64,000 nucleotides of DNA from Aliiglaciecola sp041538045. GTDB taxonomy: Bacteria > Pseudomonadota > Gammaproteobacteria > Enterobacterales > Alteromonadaceae. The translations under genes and the position numbers were made by a program. The stretch lies in the NCBI RefSeq assembly GCF_041538045.1, contig NZ_JBGOSE010000006.1:1-64000 (forward strand), in the 5' to 3' direction. The notes beneath the pieces are model-generated. The model ran no database searches and was not told the DNA's origin. It saw only the letters and a list, made by a program, of their open reading frames with translations. This document shows, one piece after another, positions 55,834-64,000 of this stretch. Within the stretch, counting starts at the first letter, position 1. Every line of letters starts with the position of its first letter.

Positions 55834-56427
55834 ATGGCACACAAAGATTTTGTAAAACGGGGTCAAGCACCTAAAAAGAAACCTGTTAAAAAAGCGCAGC
55901 AGCCGAAGCGTCCTTGGATCCTACTATTTATCACATTAATTTTAGTAGGTGGCTTCGCATATGGTTTGTGGGTTATAAGTCACTCCTCTGATTCCGACGA
56001 TGTTGTTGCAGAACAATCTCAACAAGAAGCACAACAAGACAAACAGAAAAGCACTCAAAAGCCCAAGGTCGAAGTAAAGGCCAAAGAGCAAGAGTCGTTG
56101 CCTGAAATGCCAAAAGAAGAATATATTTATCCTGAAGAATTGGAACATGGCAGCGTAGAGATCGACCGAAAAGAACAAGAAAAATCAGAACGTCCGTATT
56201 TGATGCAATGTGGTTCATTTAGACAGAAACAACAAGCCGAAAAGATGCGTGCTCAGTTAGCGTTGCAAGGATTAGAATCTTTGGTGAAAGCCAGTGAAGG
56301 CAAAAACGGCCTATGGTACCGAGTGATTTTAGGTCCTTATGATTATAAAAGAGACGCCGAGACAGACCGACATGTTATTCAACGTATCGGTATTGGTTCT
56401 TGCCAAATTTGGTACTGGGACCTTTAA
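55834..56427 (+). CDS. ftsN: Cell division protein FtsN (SPOR domain)
   Basis: A 197-aa bitopic protein. The N-terminus has the FtsN-type start MAHKDFVKRGQ and a basic stretch, then one membrane helix (about 29-49), a Gln/Lys-rich linker, and a C-terminal SPOR domain (about 123-197; MQCGSFRQKQQAEKMRAQL) that binds denuded septal glycans. It is shorter than E. coli FtsN (319 aa). The position between priA and hslV supports the call. Confidence 0.93.
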   Translation: MAHKDFVKRGQAPKKKPVKKAQQPKRPWILLFITLILVGGFAYGLWVISHSSDSDDVVAEQSQQEAQQDKQKSTQKPKVEVKAKEQESLPEMPKEEYIYPEELEHGSVEIDRKEQEKSERPYLMQCGSFRQKQQAEKMRAQLALQGLESLVKASEGKNGLWYRVILGPYDYKRDAETDRHVIQRIGIGSCQIWYWDL

Positions 56428-56442
56428 TTCTTCCGCGGGACT

Positions 56443-56534
56443 GTAGCAAGTCCTCTAGGCCATGGGTTTATCATTTTCTTTGCGGGGCTAAAGCCGCCGC
56501 CTACAAGTTAGGTTTAGAACATGGCCTCTAGGCT
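56443..56534. repeat. Degenerate REP pair downstream of ftsN
   Basis: A GTAG-footed element at 56443-56465, with an imperfect left stem, faces an inverted partner at 56482-56504 (GCGGGGCTAAAGCCGCCGCCTAC). A third fragment (CATGGCCTCTAGGCT) follows near 56520. Same family as at 1-447 and 10244-10397, more diverged. Confidence 0.75.
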
Positions 56535-56601
56535 AAAACCTGAAATTCACGGCTGATCCAACTATATTGTCTTCATTTTTTGAGATACTTGGGCCTTAGC
56601 G

Positions 56602-56629
56602 CTTGAAAATTCCTTACCGCTCCCCACAT
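56602..56629 (+). promoter_or_regulatory. Sigma-32 heat-shock promoter of hslVU
   Basis: CTTGAAA (56602-56608), 13-bp spacer, then CCCCACAT (56622-56629), close to the consensus CTTGAAA-N13-17-CCCCATNT. It lies 65 bp before the hslV GTG, a classical RpoH target. The rpoH gene is in this window. Confidence 0.9.
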
Positions 56630-56693
56630 ATACAGCATAAATCGTGACTCGCATGTGCAGTGAGTCGAAAGTTGAGCTAAACAAGGAGCAGAC

Positions 56694-57218
56694 GTGACTA
56701 CCATAGTATCCGTACGCCGCAACAATCAAGTCGTCATCGCAGGTGACGGTCAGGTTTCGTTAGGAAACACCGTAATGAAAGGTAATGCGCGAAAGGTGCG
56801 CAGACTATACAACGATAAAGTCATCGCTGGTTTTGCCGGAGGCACTGCGGACGCTTTTACTTTATTTGAACGTTTTGAAACTAAACTGGAAATGCATCAA
56901 GGGCATTTAACCAAAGCCGCTGTCGAATTAGCGAAAGATTGGCGAACAGATAGGATGTTACGCAAGTTAGAAGCCTTACTCGCTGTGGCTGATCATACGG
57001 CCTCTTTTATCATCACTGGTAATGGTGACGTTGTGCAACCCGAACAAGATCTTATTGCGATTGGTTCAGGTGGCCCCTATGCCCAATCCGCGGCCACCGC
57101 ATTACTGGCAAATACAGATTTAAGTGCAAAAGAAATTGCCGAGAAAAGTCTGACTATTGCCGGTGATATTTGTGTGTTTACCAACCATAGTCAAACTATA
57201 GAAACGTTAGATTACTAA
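56694..57218 (+). CDS. hslV: ATP-dependent protease subunit HslV (ClpQ)
   Basis: A 174-aa proteasome-like peptidase. After removal of Met the catalytic Thr is exposed (MTTIVSVRRNNQVVIAGDGQ). GNARKVRRLYNDKVIAGFAGG follows. The start is GTG with AAGGAG upstream. It forms the HslVU complex with the ATPase encoded 54 bp downstream. Confidence 0.98.
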   Translation: MTTIVSVRRNNQVVIAGDGQVSLGNTVMKGNARKVRRLYNDKVIAGFAGGTADAFTLFERFETKLEMHQGHLTKAAVELAKDWRTDRMLRKLEALLAVADHTASFIITGNGDVVQPEQDLIAIGSGGPYAQSAATALLANTDLSAKEIAEKSLTIAGDICVFTNHSQTIETLDY

Positions 57219-57272
57219 TTTTAATAGCACTGATTAAGTGTTTTCAGTGCGTTACATTTTTAAAGGTTTTTT

Positions 57273-58601
57273 ATGTCTGAGATGACTCCAAGAGAAATTG
57301 TCCACGAGTTGGACAGTCACATAATTGGTCAACAAGATGCCAAAAGAGCAGTGTCGATTGCATTGCGAAATCGCTGGCGACGTATGCAGTTAGATGCGGA
57401 ATTACGTCAGGAAGTTACCCCTAAAAACATCTTGATGATTGGTCCAACAGGTGTTGGTAAAACAGAAATAGCTCGTCGATTAGCTAAATTAGCCAATGCT
57501 CCTTTTATTAAAGTTGAAGCGACCAAATTCACTGAAGTGGGATATGTTGGCAAAGAAGTAGAAAGTATTATTCGTGATCTTGCGGATATTTCTATCAAAA
57601 TGACCAAAGAACAAGAAACTGAGAAAGTGAAGTACCGAGCCGAAGAAGCGGCGGAAGATCGAATTCTTGATGCACTTTTACCGCCACCAGAAAATGCCTG
57701 GGGCGAAAAAGAAAAAGTTGAAGATAAAGGGACTCGTCAAACTTTCCGTAAGAAATTACGTGAAGGTCAATTAGATGACAAAGAAATCGAAATTGACGTT
57801 GCCTTACCTCAGGTCGGTGTTGAAATTATGGCACCTCCAGGTATGGAAGAAATGACTAACCAGCTTCAAGGTATGTTTCAAAACCTATCCGGTTCGCAAA
57901 AAAAGAAAAAGAAACTAAAAATTAAAGAAGCTTTTAAACTTTTAGTGGAAGAAGAAGCTGCGCGATTAGTTAACCAAGAAGAGTTAAAAGAAAAAGCGTT
58001 ATTTAATGCTGAGCAAAACGGCATAGTCTTTATTGATGAAATAGATAAGATTTGTAAACGTGAAGGCACAGGTAGTGCGGATGTTTCTCGTGAAGGTGTA
58101 CAACGGGATTTATTACCTTTAGTTGAAGGTTCAACCGTTTCAACTAAGCATGGGATGATTAAGACCGACCATATCTTGTTTGTTGCATCGGGTGCTTTCC
58201 AGATGAGCAAACCGTCAGACCTAATCCCTGAATTACAAGGTCGTTTACCTATTCGTGTTGAGCTTTCAGCGTTGAGTGTTGAAGATTTTGTTCGCATATT
58301 AACAGAACCCAATGCTTCATTAACTGAACAGTATAGCGCCCTTTTGGCAACTGAAGGTGTAACGGTAAGTTTCACTGAAGATGGCATCCGACGCATTGCT
58401 GAAGCAGCTTGGCAGGTGAATGAACGTACCGAGAACATTGGTGCGCGACGCTTGCACACTGTCATGGAGCGTCTAATGGAAGATATTTCGTTTGATGCAT
58501 CTGAAATGGAAAACGAATCCGTGTTGGTAGACGCTAAATACGTCAATGACCATCTAGATAAGTTCGTGGATAATGAAGATTTAAGTCGCTTTATCTTATA
58601 A
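57273..58601 (+). CDS. hslU: ATP-dependent protease ATPase subunit HslU (ClpY)
   Basis: A 442-aa AAA+ unfoldase. Walker A is GPTGVGKTEIARR, the pore loop is GYVGKEVES, Walker B is IVFIDEIDKI, and sensor 2 is in GARRLHTVMERL. The C-terminal LSRFIL inserts into HslV. Same transcript as hslV. Confidence 0.98.
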   Translation: MSEMTPREIVHELDSHIIGQQDAKRAVSIALRNRWRRMQLDAELRQEVTPKNILMIGPTGVGKTEIARRLAKLANAPFIKVEATKFTEVGYVGKEVESIIRDLADISIKMTKEQETEKVKYRAEEAAEDRILDALLPPPENAWGEKEKVEDKGTRQTFRKKLREGQLDDKEIEIDVALPQVGVEIMAPPGMEEMTNQLQGMFQNLSGSQKKKKKLKIKEAFKLLVEEEAARLVNQEELKEKALFNAEQNGIVFIDEIDKICKREGTGSADVSREGVQRDLLPLVEGSTVSTKHGMIKTDHILFVASGAFQMSKPSDLIPELQGRLPIRVELSALSVEDFVRILTEPNASLTEQYSALLATEGVTVSFTEDGIRRIAEAAWQVNERTENIGARRLHTVMERLMEDISFDASEMENESVLVDAKYVNDHLDKFVDNEDLSRFIL

Positions 58602-58624
58602 ACATTGAGTCTGAATTAAGCTAA

Positions 58625-58651
58625 AAAAACGCATTTTTTAATGCGTTTTTT
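58625..58651. terminator. Terminator between convergent hslU and the HD-GYP gene
   Basis: AAAAACGCATT and AATGCGTTTTT form a stem with T-runs on both strands. Confidence 0.9.
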
Positions 58652-58689
58652 ATGTTTACTGATCGATGTTAGCCAATGTAAAAGAAGTG

Positions 58690-60213
58690 CTAAGTTTGAT
58701 CAGGAAAATGTTCTCTTACTTGACTAAATTCACTTAAATTGGCTAACAACAATTCAACTAACTTAGGTTCAAAAGCTTTGCCCTTTTGCTCACTTATAAA
58801 ATCGACTATTTGTTGATTATCCCACGGATTTTTATAACAACGTTTGCTCCCTAAGGCATCATACACATCCATAAGTGCTGATATACGACCGGCGATGTTT
58901 ATTTCTTCCCCTTTTAAACCTTGAGGATAACCAGTACCATCCCACTTCTCATGGTGTTGTCTGGCGATAGTTGCGCCTAACTGCAAAATGGGATTATCCG
59001 TTCTGGTTAACATTTCATAACCGATTTGGGCATGTGTTTGCATTACTTGCCATTCATCGTTATCTAGTTTGTCGGGTTTGTTCAACACATAATCAGGAAT
59101 ACCTACTTTTCCTACATCGTGAAGGGGCGATGCTAGCTTGATCATTTCCGATGTAAATTCATCTAATCCGTATAGTTTTGCAAGCATGTAACTGGTTTGT
59201 GCAACGCGTTTGACGTGGCTGCCAGTTTCTTTACTGCGCATTTCAACGGCTTCACCAATAATGTAGGACAGCTCTTTTTGTGACTCTTTGATCACATCAC
59301 GCAGTTTCAAATTTTCATAAACCACAGCGATATTGTTCGCAAAAAACTCTAACAAGCGATGTTGCATGGGTTCTAGCTGATGGCTCTGGGCTACATAAAG
59401 TACATTTTCAATATTGTGTTTAGTGGTAAAATAACCAATAAAATAATCTTCTTCGTAAATGGATTGTTTGAGCGCTAAGGCGCGTTTGATTCGCCCTTCA
59501 GTTTTTTTATTTAACGGTAACCTTGTGTTTTGAGGTTGGTTCATAGCAAGTATATGCACATCGCTGAAATGATTACTTGCGTCTTTCGCTACTGCGCAAC
59601 AAATAACCGTTTCTTCATTAATCCCTAATACGACGGCGACTTGCTTTAAAATTGCGGAACCAAATTGGGGAAGAGTTTCACATTCGATAAATTCTGAAGA
59701 GGCTGCAATAATTTTTTCTAAACCAACCCTATGCTTTTCGATGGTCAATATATCTCTATAACTACGTAATGCAGAGTAGACAGAGGTTTTTAACTTAAGG
59801 GCCGTTAATTCGGTCTTATTTTTATAATCGTTAATGTCGTAGTCACGTATCACGCTTTCTTCTGGTGCTTCTCCGGGTTGCCCAGTGCGTAAAAATAGAC
59901 GAATTTTGTGATTACCTAAATCTTCTCTGACCCATTTAACAAAGTCTAAACCCGCATGGACGGTTTCCATTACCACATCGACAATGGCTACTGCAAAGTC
60001 CTCAGAACTGTTTAAAATTAGTTGTTTTGCTTCCTTTGCAGAATATGCGCTGTGTATGCTTAATCCTCCGTTATCAAAGATCAGGTCGCTCAAAACTATT
60101 CTGGTGATGTTGTGAATTTCGGGCTCATCATCAATAACTAGAATCTTCCATTTGTTATCAAGGGTGTCTGCTTCTTCAGGTAAATCTTCAGCGAATAAAA
60201 ACCGTTCATTCAT
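58690..60213 (-). CDS. Response regulator with DUF3369 and HD-GYP c-di-GMP phosphodiesterase domain
   Basis: A 507-aa protein. The receiver domain (about 25-150) keeps VIDDEPEIH and the phospho-acceptor VVDVVMET. The middle (about 170-315) is the DUF3369 GAF-like domain. HD-GYP follows, with HDVGKVGIPD and HHEKWDGTGYP, so the metal and GYP motifs are intact and hydrolysis of c-di-GMP is likely. No sensor kinase gene is adjacent. The upstream same-strand neighbour is the CHAT gene, 112 bp away. Confidence 0.93.
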   Translation of the reverse strand: MNERFLFAEDLPEEADTLDNKWKILVIDDEPEIHNITRIVLSDLIFDNGGLSIHSAYSAKEAKQLILNSSEDFAVAIVDVVMETVHAGLDFVKWVREDLGNHKIRLFLRTGQPGEAPEESVIRDYDINDYKNKTELTALKLKTSVYSALRSYRDILTIEKHRVGLEKIIAASSEFIECETLPQFGSAILKQVAVVLGINEETVICCAVAKDASNHFSDVHILAMNQPQNTRLPLNKKTEGRIKRALALKQSIYEEDYFIGYFTTKHNIENVLYVAQSHQLEPMQHRLLEFFANNIAVVYENLKLRDVIKESQKELSYIIGEAVEMRSKETGSHVKRVAQTSYMLAKLYGLDEFTSEMIKLASPLHDVGKVGIPDYVLNKPDKLDNDEWQVMQTHAQIGYEMLTRTDNPILQLGATIARQHHEKWDGTGYPQGLKGEEINIAGRISALMDVYDALGSKRCYKNPWDNQQIVDFISEQKGKAFEPKLVELLLANLSEFSQVREHFPDQT

Positions 60214-60325
60214 AAAAATCCAGCCAAACTAATCAATCACAAAGGGAGTGCCTCGGGCACATCGTTTATATAGATTAGTCGGAATTTAGATATTATGGAA
60301 TCTTTTTAGGTAAAAATCATACCCA

Positions 60326-63300
60326 TTAGTCTTGCAGTGAATTATTCGCCAGTGCGGGGTTGAAAATTTGACTATCACCCTGATTTGATGAGGTTAGGAC
60401 GAATCCCGCCCAGTATTTAGGATGCCTATATTTACCTGAAGCGTGGAATTGATACTGGGTTAATTGCAGTGCCTTAGGCGCATCTCCGTTTGATTCCACC
60501 AAATTGACGTAAAATTGCTTAACGAATTCAGAAGTTGGCCTATCTTGAATTGCCCAAATTGTACCTACCACGGTCTTCGCCCCTTGAGCTAAAAAACCTC
60601 TAGTAATACTACGCATTCCAGATCCTTTATAATTCTTACCAACCATGGTTTCGCAACCACTGACAAACACTAAGTCGGCGGATACTGGCTTGCTTAATAG
60701 TTGGCTCAAACTCAGAAATCCGGGTGTGATATTACCTGAAACCGTTTCTCCTGCTGTTAGAACACCAACAATATCAGGTGACTTCTTGTCGAAATATCCA
60801 TGGGTTCCAATGTGTAATATTTTGGAGTTTCGTACTTTATTTGACATCAAAAATTGGCTAGTGGCATTTTCTGCAAAGCCTCTATTTATATGATGTTCAG
60901 AAAACAAATTAGCGACAAACTCAGCTTCTTTAAGTGTTCCAGGAAGAGATGCTAACGATAGTCGTTGAGATAAAGAGGCACCTAGGGCTTGACTCTCAGG
61001 GCCACTAAAATCTGGATTGGCAAAAATAGATATTTCAAATTCTTCAGAGTCAGAAGCATGTAACTGTTCGAAATATGAAGTGGCAGAGGTGATAAATACA
61101 GATTGCGAGGTTTCGACTAACGGTTTATAGCGTCCACCTTGAGTATTCGTGTTCCACATAGAAAATGGCATTTTGTGTAGACTTTCATCTGGAATAATTA
61201 AAATTTTATCTATCTGTTGTTGTTCAATGATATCTATTGGTAATAAAGCAATATCTTGAAAATCAGCGTTTAGCCAAGGTCGACTCGAAGCTGCTGTGCC
61301 GGTCACATAATTATCTACCATTTTTGCGAGAACCGTCATTTTAGCGATTTCTTGTACAGAAATGCTATCTCGGGTGATAAAAAGTGAATACATTGTCTGC
61401 CCATCAGAAAAATATCTAACCAACATCTGATCCGAGGGCAATAATTGTTGAAATGTATCTAAAGCAATATGGGAAATTTCGGCGTGATTGTTTTGTTGGT
61501 TTAGTACTTGCGCAAAATAGTCATCTCTTGCTTCATAAAAGCGTAATTTCTCGTTAGCTGAATCGGTCAACAACATTCGCTTTTCTTCTGCTAACCAGAT
61601 ATTATAAAAAAGTTGAATTTGGTCTTCGTTATCTTTAGTCACTTCATCGATGGAAAATAGGTTTTTCTCTTGTTTTGGATCTACTGAGTAAAACTTTTCC
61701 AGAACTTCAAATAATTTCCGATAATGCTCATTTGGCTGAGCTTTAAAACGTTTAGTGTCGAGTAAGGAGCTAATGTAGGTGTTGATAAAGCTAAACCTTG
61801 CAGCATCCCAAGCTTGAGGGTTGGCTACGGTCAAGCGACTTTTTTCTATTAATGACATGGCTTTGTCTGCGAAAACATCAATCCATTTAAACGATTTTTC
61901 TTGCTGACTGATTTGCACCAATAGGGTAAATACTTCAATCTGCTTAATTGGATAAGTACTGGCGTCTACTTCACTAACATTGTCGTTATAAAAACTTTTA
62001 TAACCTAGCAGAGCGGCTAATTTATCCAGCTCTTCACGGTTACTCGGTTTGCCTAAATGTACATTATCTATTTTAAACTGCAGAATTTTGGCATCAATTT
62101 GGGTCGTGTCGAGGGTTCGTGGATCCTTGAACACCTTATCTAAGTGTATTTTGGCCTGGCTAAACTGTTTCTGTTTTATGGCGGTTTTTGCAAGCTCTAC
62201 CTGCAATACTATTTGATAATAGTCGTGCTCATTATCAAATAAGTGCTCAGCACACTGAAGCCATTGATTTGCTGCTTCAAAATTACCTTGTTCTCGGCTT
62301 GTCGCTCCTATCATTACCGCCGCCCTGGCGATCATCAAGTCTTGAGGACCTGAGCTTAAACAGCTAGCAAGTTCCCATTGTTGATCTGTTGAGGTGCTTT
62401 GTACTTGTTTTATGGTATCGGTAAAATAACTTGAACCTGTGGTAAATTCACCAGTTTGATAAAGTAAAAAGCCTTTGCTGAATAATAATGGGGCAATATC
62501 TGCTGCGTTTGAATCGGCACTTATGTTTAGACCTCTATTTAAATAATTATGGGCTTGAGCAAATGCGCCTTCACGATAAGATGACAAAAAGGCATTGCTA
62601 TAAAACTCTGTCATTAAAAAGTGGTATTGCGGTCTACCCTCTGCTTTAACAATGGCGTTTTTAACGGTTTCTAAGGCTAATTCGTGTTTGTTTTCAAAAT
62701 TATAATAAAACCATAAGTGATAAAGAATATCAGCCGTCAACCAACTAGGGCTCTTTGTTAGCGTTTGCAGAACGCGTTCATATAGGTTTTTAGCATATAC
62801 ATCAAGGTCTATACTTGCTTGTTGAGTGATGGGGATATCTGCAAACAAGCTTCCACAGTTGTGCAAAAATTTGGCTTTGTTTAAAAGGCTACTTGGGGCA
62901 TCAACAATTGTACCTTTGTGTTTCGAGTAAACATAAAGCGTAGCTGCTAATTGTGCAGCAAACTGAGCTTCTACGGGAGTACTTAATTTCTGGTTTGGGT
63001 TTGTGTACGAAGTCCAAGCCTTGCACTGTCCAACAATATCTTCGGCTCTAAACGTATTTAAATTTAAATTAACTAAAAAACTAAGCTCGCCATGTTTAGC
63101 TTTATTAGCGCTGTTTAAAAGACGATACATAGCCCAATTAGAGAAGTCGGCTTCCAAGCTCGAATTGGTTATGCTAGAAACCAATGTATAGGGTTTACTA
63201 TTTTCGCCAACTAATGGCTTATTGATAAGCGCCATGGCGTTTTGGTGAGCAGAGAACTGCTCCTTATCTAATGTTATTAACTCTATGCTTGGAGTATCTT

Positions 63301-63577
63301 TTTCATAGTTTACAATCACTCTGAGTGAATAGGATTCAGTATTGTTTTGCGGTAACTGAATTAGGGAAAAATACTGACTATCTAGGCTATTTAATTTTTC
63401 GCTTTGAATGGATTGATTGTTGGCGAAAATTTCGATTTCTAGGGATTGATTAGCATTGCTCAATTTGAGCAGTGTATAGGGACCAACTTGGATTGAGGTT
63501 GAGCTTGTTGACTCCATTGCACTGCAAACAAAACTGGCACAGAACAACATTAGACAGTACGGCAGATAACGGAACAT
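60326..63577 (-). CDS. Exported TPR-repeat protein with C-terminal CHAT protease domain
   Basis: A 1083-aa protein from ATG 63577, beginning with a signal peptide (FRYLPYCLMLFCASFVCSA). A middle part of about 600 residues is alpha-helical with TPR-like repeats. The CHAT domain at the end (about 760-1083) carries a caspase-type dyad: His926 in LHIGTHGYFD and Cys975 in FVSGCETM. Most studied CHAT enzymes work in the cytoplasm; a signal peptide would place this one in the periplasm or outside. Substrate unknown. Its regulation and any tie to the HD-GYP gene are not established. Confidence 0.88.
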   Translation of the reverse strand: MFRYLPYCLMLFCASFVCSAMESTSSTSIQVGPYTLLKLSNANQSLEIEIFANNQSIQSEKLNSLDSQYFSLIQLPQNNTESYSLRVIVNYEKDTPSIELITLDKEQFSAHQNAMALINKPLVGENSKPYTLVSSITNSSLEADFSNWAMYRLLNSANKAKHGELSFLVNLNLNTFRAEDIVGQCKAWTSYTNPNQKLSTPVEAQFAAQLAATLYVYSKHKGTIVDAPSSLLNKAKFLHNCGSLFADIPITQQASIDLDVYAKNLYERVLQTLTKSPSWLTADILYHLWFYYNFENKHELALETVKNAIVKAEGRPQYHFLMTEFYSNAFLSSYREGAFAQAHNYLNRGLNISADSNAADIAPLLFSKGFLLYQTGEFTTGSSYFTDTIKQVQSTSTDQQWELASCLSSGPQDLMIARAAVMIGATSREQGNFEAANQWLQCAEHLFDNEHDYYQIVLQVELAKTAIKQKQFSQAKIHLDKVFKDPRTLDTTQIDAKILQFKIDNVHLGKPSNREELDKLAALLGYKSFYNDNVSEVDASTYPIKQIEVFTLLVQISQQEKSFKWIDVFADKAMSLIEKSRLTVANPQAWDAARFSFINTYISSLLDTKRFKAQPNEHYRKLFEVLEKFYSVDPKQEKNLFSIDEVTKDNEDQIQLFYNIWLAEEKRMLLTDSANEKLRFYEARDDYFAQVLNQQNNHAEISHIALDTFQQLLPSDQMLVRYFSDGQTMYSLFITRDSISVQEIAKMTVLAKMVDNYVTGTAASSRPWLNADFQDIALLPIDIIEQQQIDKILIIPDESLHKMPFSMWNTNTQGGRYKPLVETSQSVFITSATSYFEQLHASDSEEFEISIFANPDFSGPESQALGASLSQRLSLASLPGTLKEAEFVANLFSEHHINRGFAENATSQFLMSNKVRNSKILHIGTHGYFDKKSPDIVGVLTAGETVSGNITPGFLSLSQLLSKPVSADLVFVSGCETMVGKNYKGSGMRSITRGFLAQGAKTVVGTIWAIQDRPTSEFVKQFYVNLVESNGDAPKALQLTQYQFHASGKYRHPKYWAGFVLTSSNQGDSQIFNPALANNSLQD

Positions 63578-63702
63578 ACTCAACAAAACACGTCTTAAAA
63601 TAACAATGATTGAAGCATTGTAACCTATAAACTATGTTTGCGATAAGAAACTTAAAACAAGCGTCATCTTTAACAAATGACACTGCCTAGGATAATTTGA
63701 AG

Positions 63703-64000
63703 TTAATCGAGGATGTATACTATCCAACTGTGCTTAGATTTGGCCATATTTCCATGTTTATCTTGCCAAGTTACATGAGCAACAATTTCACTATCAGGGT
63801 TGTTATCTGCAGGTAGGTAGTTGGTCCATTCTGTTATATGCCAACCCTCTAAATCGTCGAACAGAATAGTTGAGATGCCATCATTGATATTGACGAGTTG
63901 CGTTTTATCTTCATTGAGAACAAAGACAGTATTATCTGAAGCAAGCCTGAATAGCTCAGGCCATTCGTTTGCAGTTGAACCATCTTGATTTACAGCGGTT
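63703..64000 (-). CDS. C-terminal end of a gene truncated by the window edge
   Basis: An open frame of 99 codons runs from the window edge to TAA at 63705-63703. The deduced end contains NEWPELFRLASDNTVFVLN and EIVAHVTWQDKHGNMAKSKH, beta-rich and acidic, as in extracellular repeat proteins. The family is not recognisable from this piece. It is on the same strand as the CHAT gene, about 125 bp upstream of it. Confidence 0.6.
   Translation of the reverse strand, partial: TAVNQDGSTANEWPELFRLASDNTVFVLNEDKTQLVNINDGISTILFDDLEGWHITEWTNYLPADNNPDSEIVAHVTWQDKHGNMAKSKHSWIVYILD

Noticed and set aside
57878..58546. 222-aa minus-strand ORF
   Set aside because: Antisense to hslU; Ser/Arg-rich shadow translation.

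Overview
The window looks like a chromosomal segment of a marine gammaproteobacterium of the order Alteromonadales, probably near Glaciecola/Paraglaciecola/Aliiglaciecola. The evidence is moderate-to-low GC, gammaproteobacterial synteny blocks (pcnB-folK-panB-panC; gluQ-dksA-sfsA; rsmD / ftsY-ftsE-ftsX / rpoH; dtd-yihY; metF/metJ; rpmE/priA-ftsN-hslV-hslU), a proteobacterial dedicated sortase locus, and PanP in place of PanD. The genus is inferred from protein character only. I see no prophage, insertion sequence, CRISPR array or rRNA.

Region 1 to about 20.6 kb is accessory. It starts with a tandem array of REP palindromes. Next come VOC and SDR enzymes, a large membrane KAP P-loop NTPase, a decayed AgaR-like (DeoR family) regulator, and a zinc-ribbon/TM2/pilin-like fusion. 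A thioredoxin-like protein is followed by a divergent RNA-repair-type locus: rtcR, a sigma-54 promoter, a roughly 350-nt highly structured region carrying a tRNA-like T-arm, and a slipin gene. The complete sortase system then occupies 10.4-16.9 kb: histidine kinase and response regulator on one strand; OmpA-like PdsO, the VIT/VWA sortase target and a class GN sortase on the other. An M14 peptidase, the YadG/YadH ABC exporter and a TrmB-like methyltransferase close the region.

Region 20.6 to 46.3 kb is mostly core metabolism and cell-cycle genes with insertions. PanP, PanB and PanC cover pantothenate synthesis. An MFS transporter and trehalase, preceded by a terminator-ended leader, sit between pcnB and gluQ. 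A tandem pair of EAL-HDOD genes sits between ftsX and rpoH. FtsY carries a (GAGCCA)13 repeat.

Region 46.3 to 64 kb holds yihY, metF and metJ with MetJ operators between them, an isolated HMG-CoA reductase with an archaeal-like C-terminus, a malic enzyme, an unknown 371-aa protein, rpmE, priA, ftsN, and hslVU behind a near-consensus sigma-32 promoter. It ends with an HD-GYP response regulator, an exported TPR-CHAT protein and the 3' end of a truncated gene.

The best candidate for an under-described system is 6844-10194: a CARF-domain RtcR, a sigma-54 promoter, a tRNA-mimic-like RNA and a slipin, with no rtcA, rtcB or Ro-like gene alongside.
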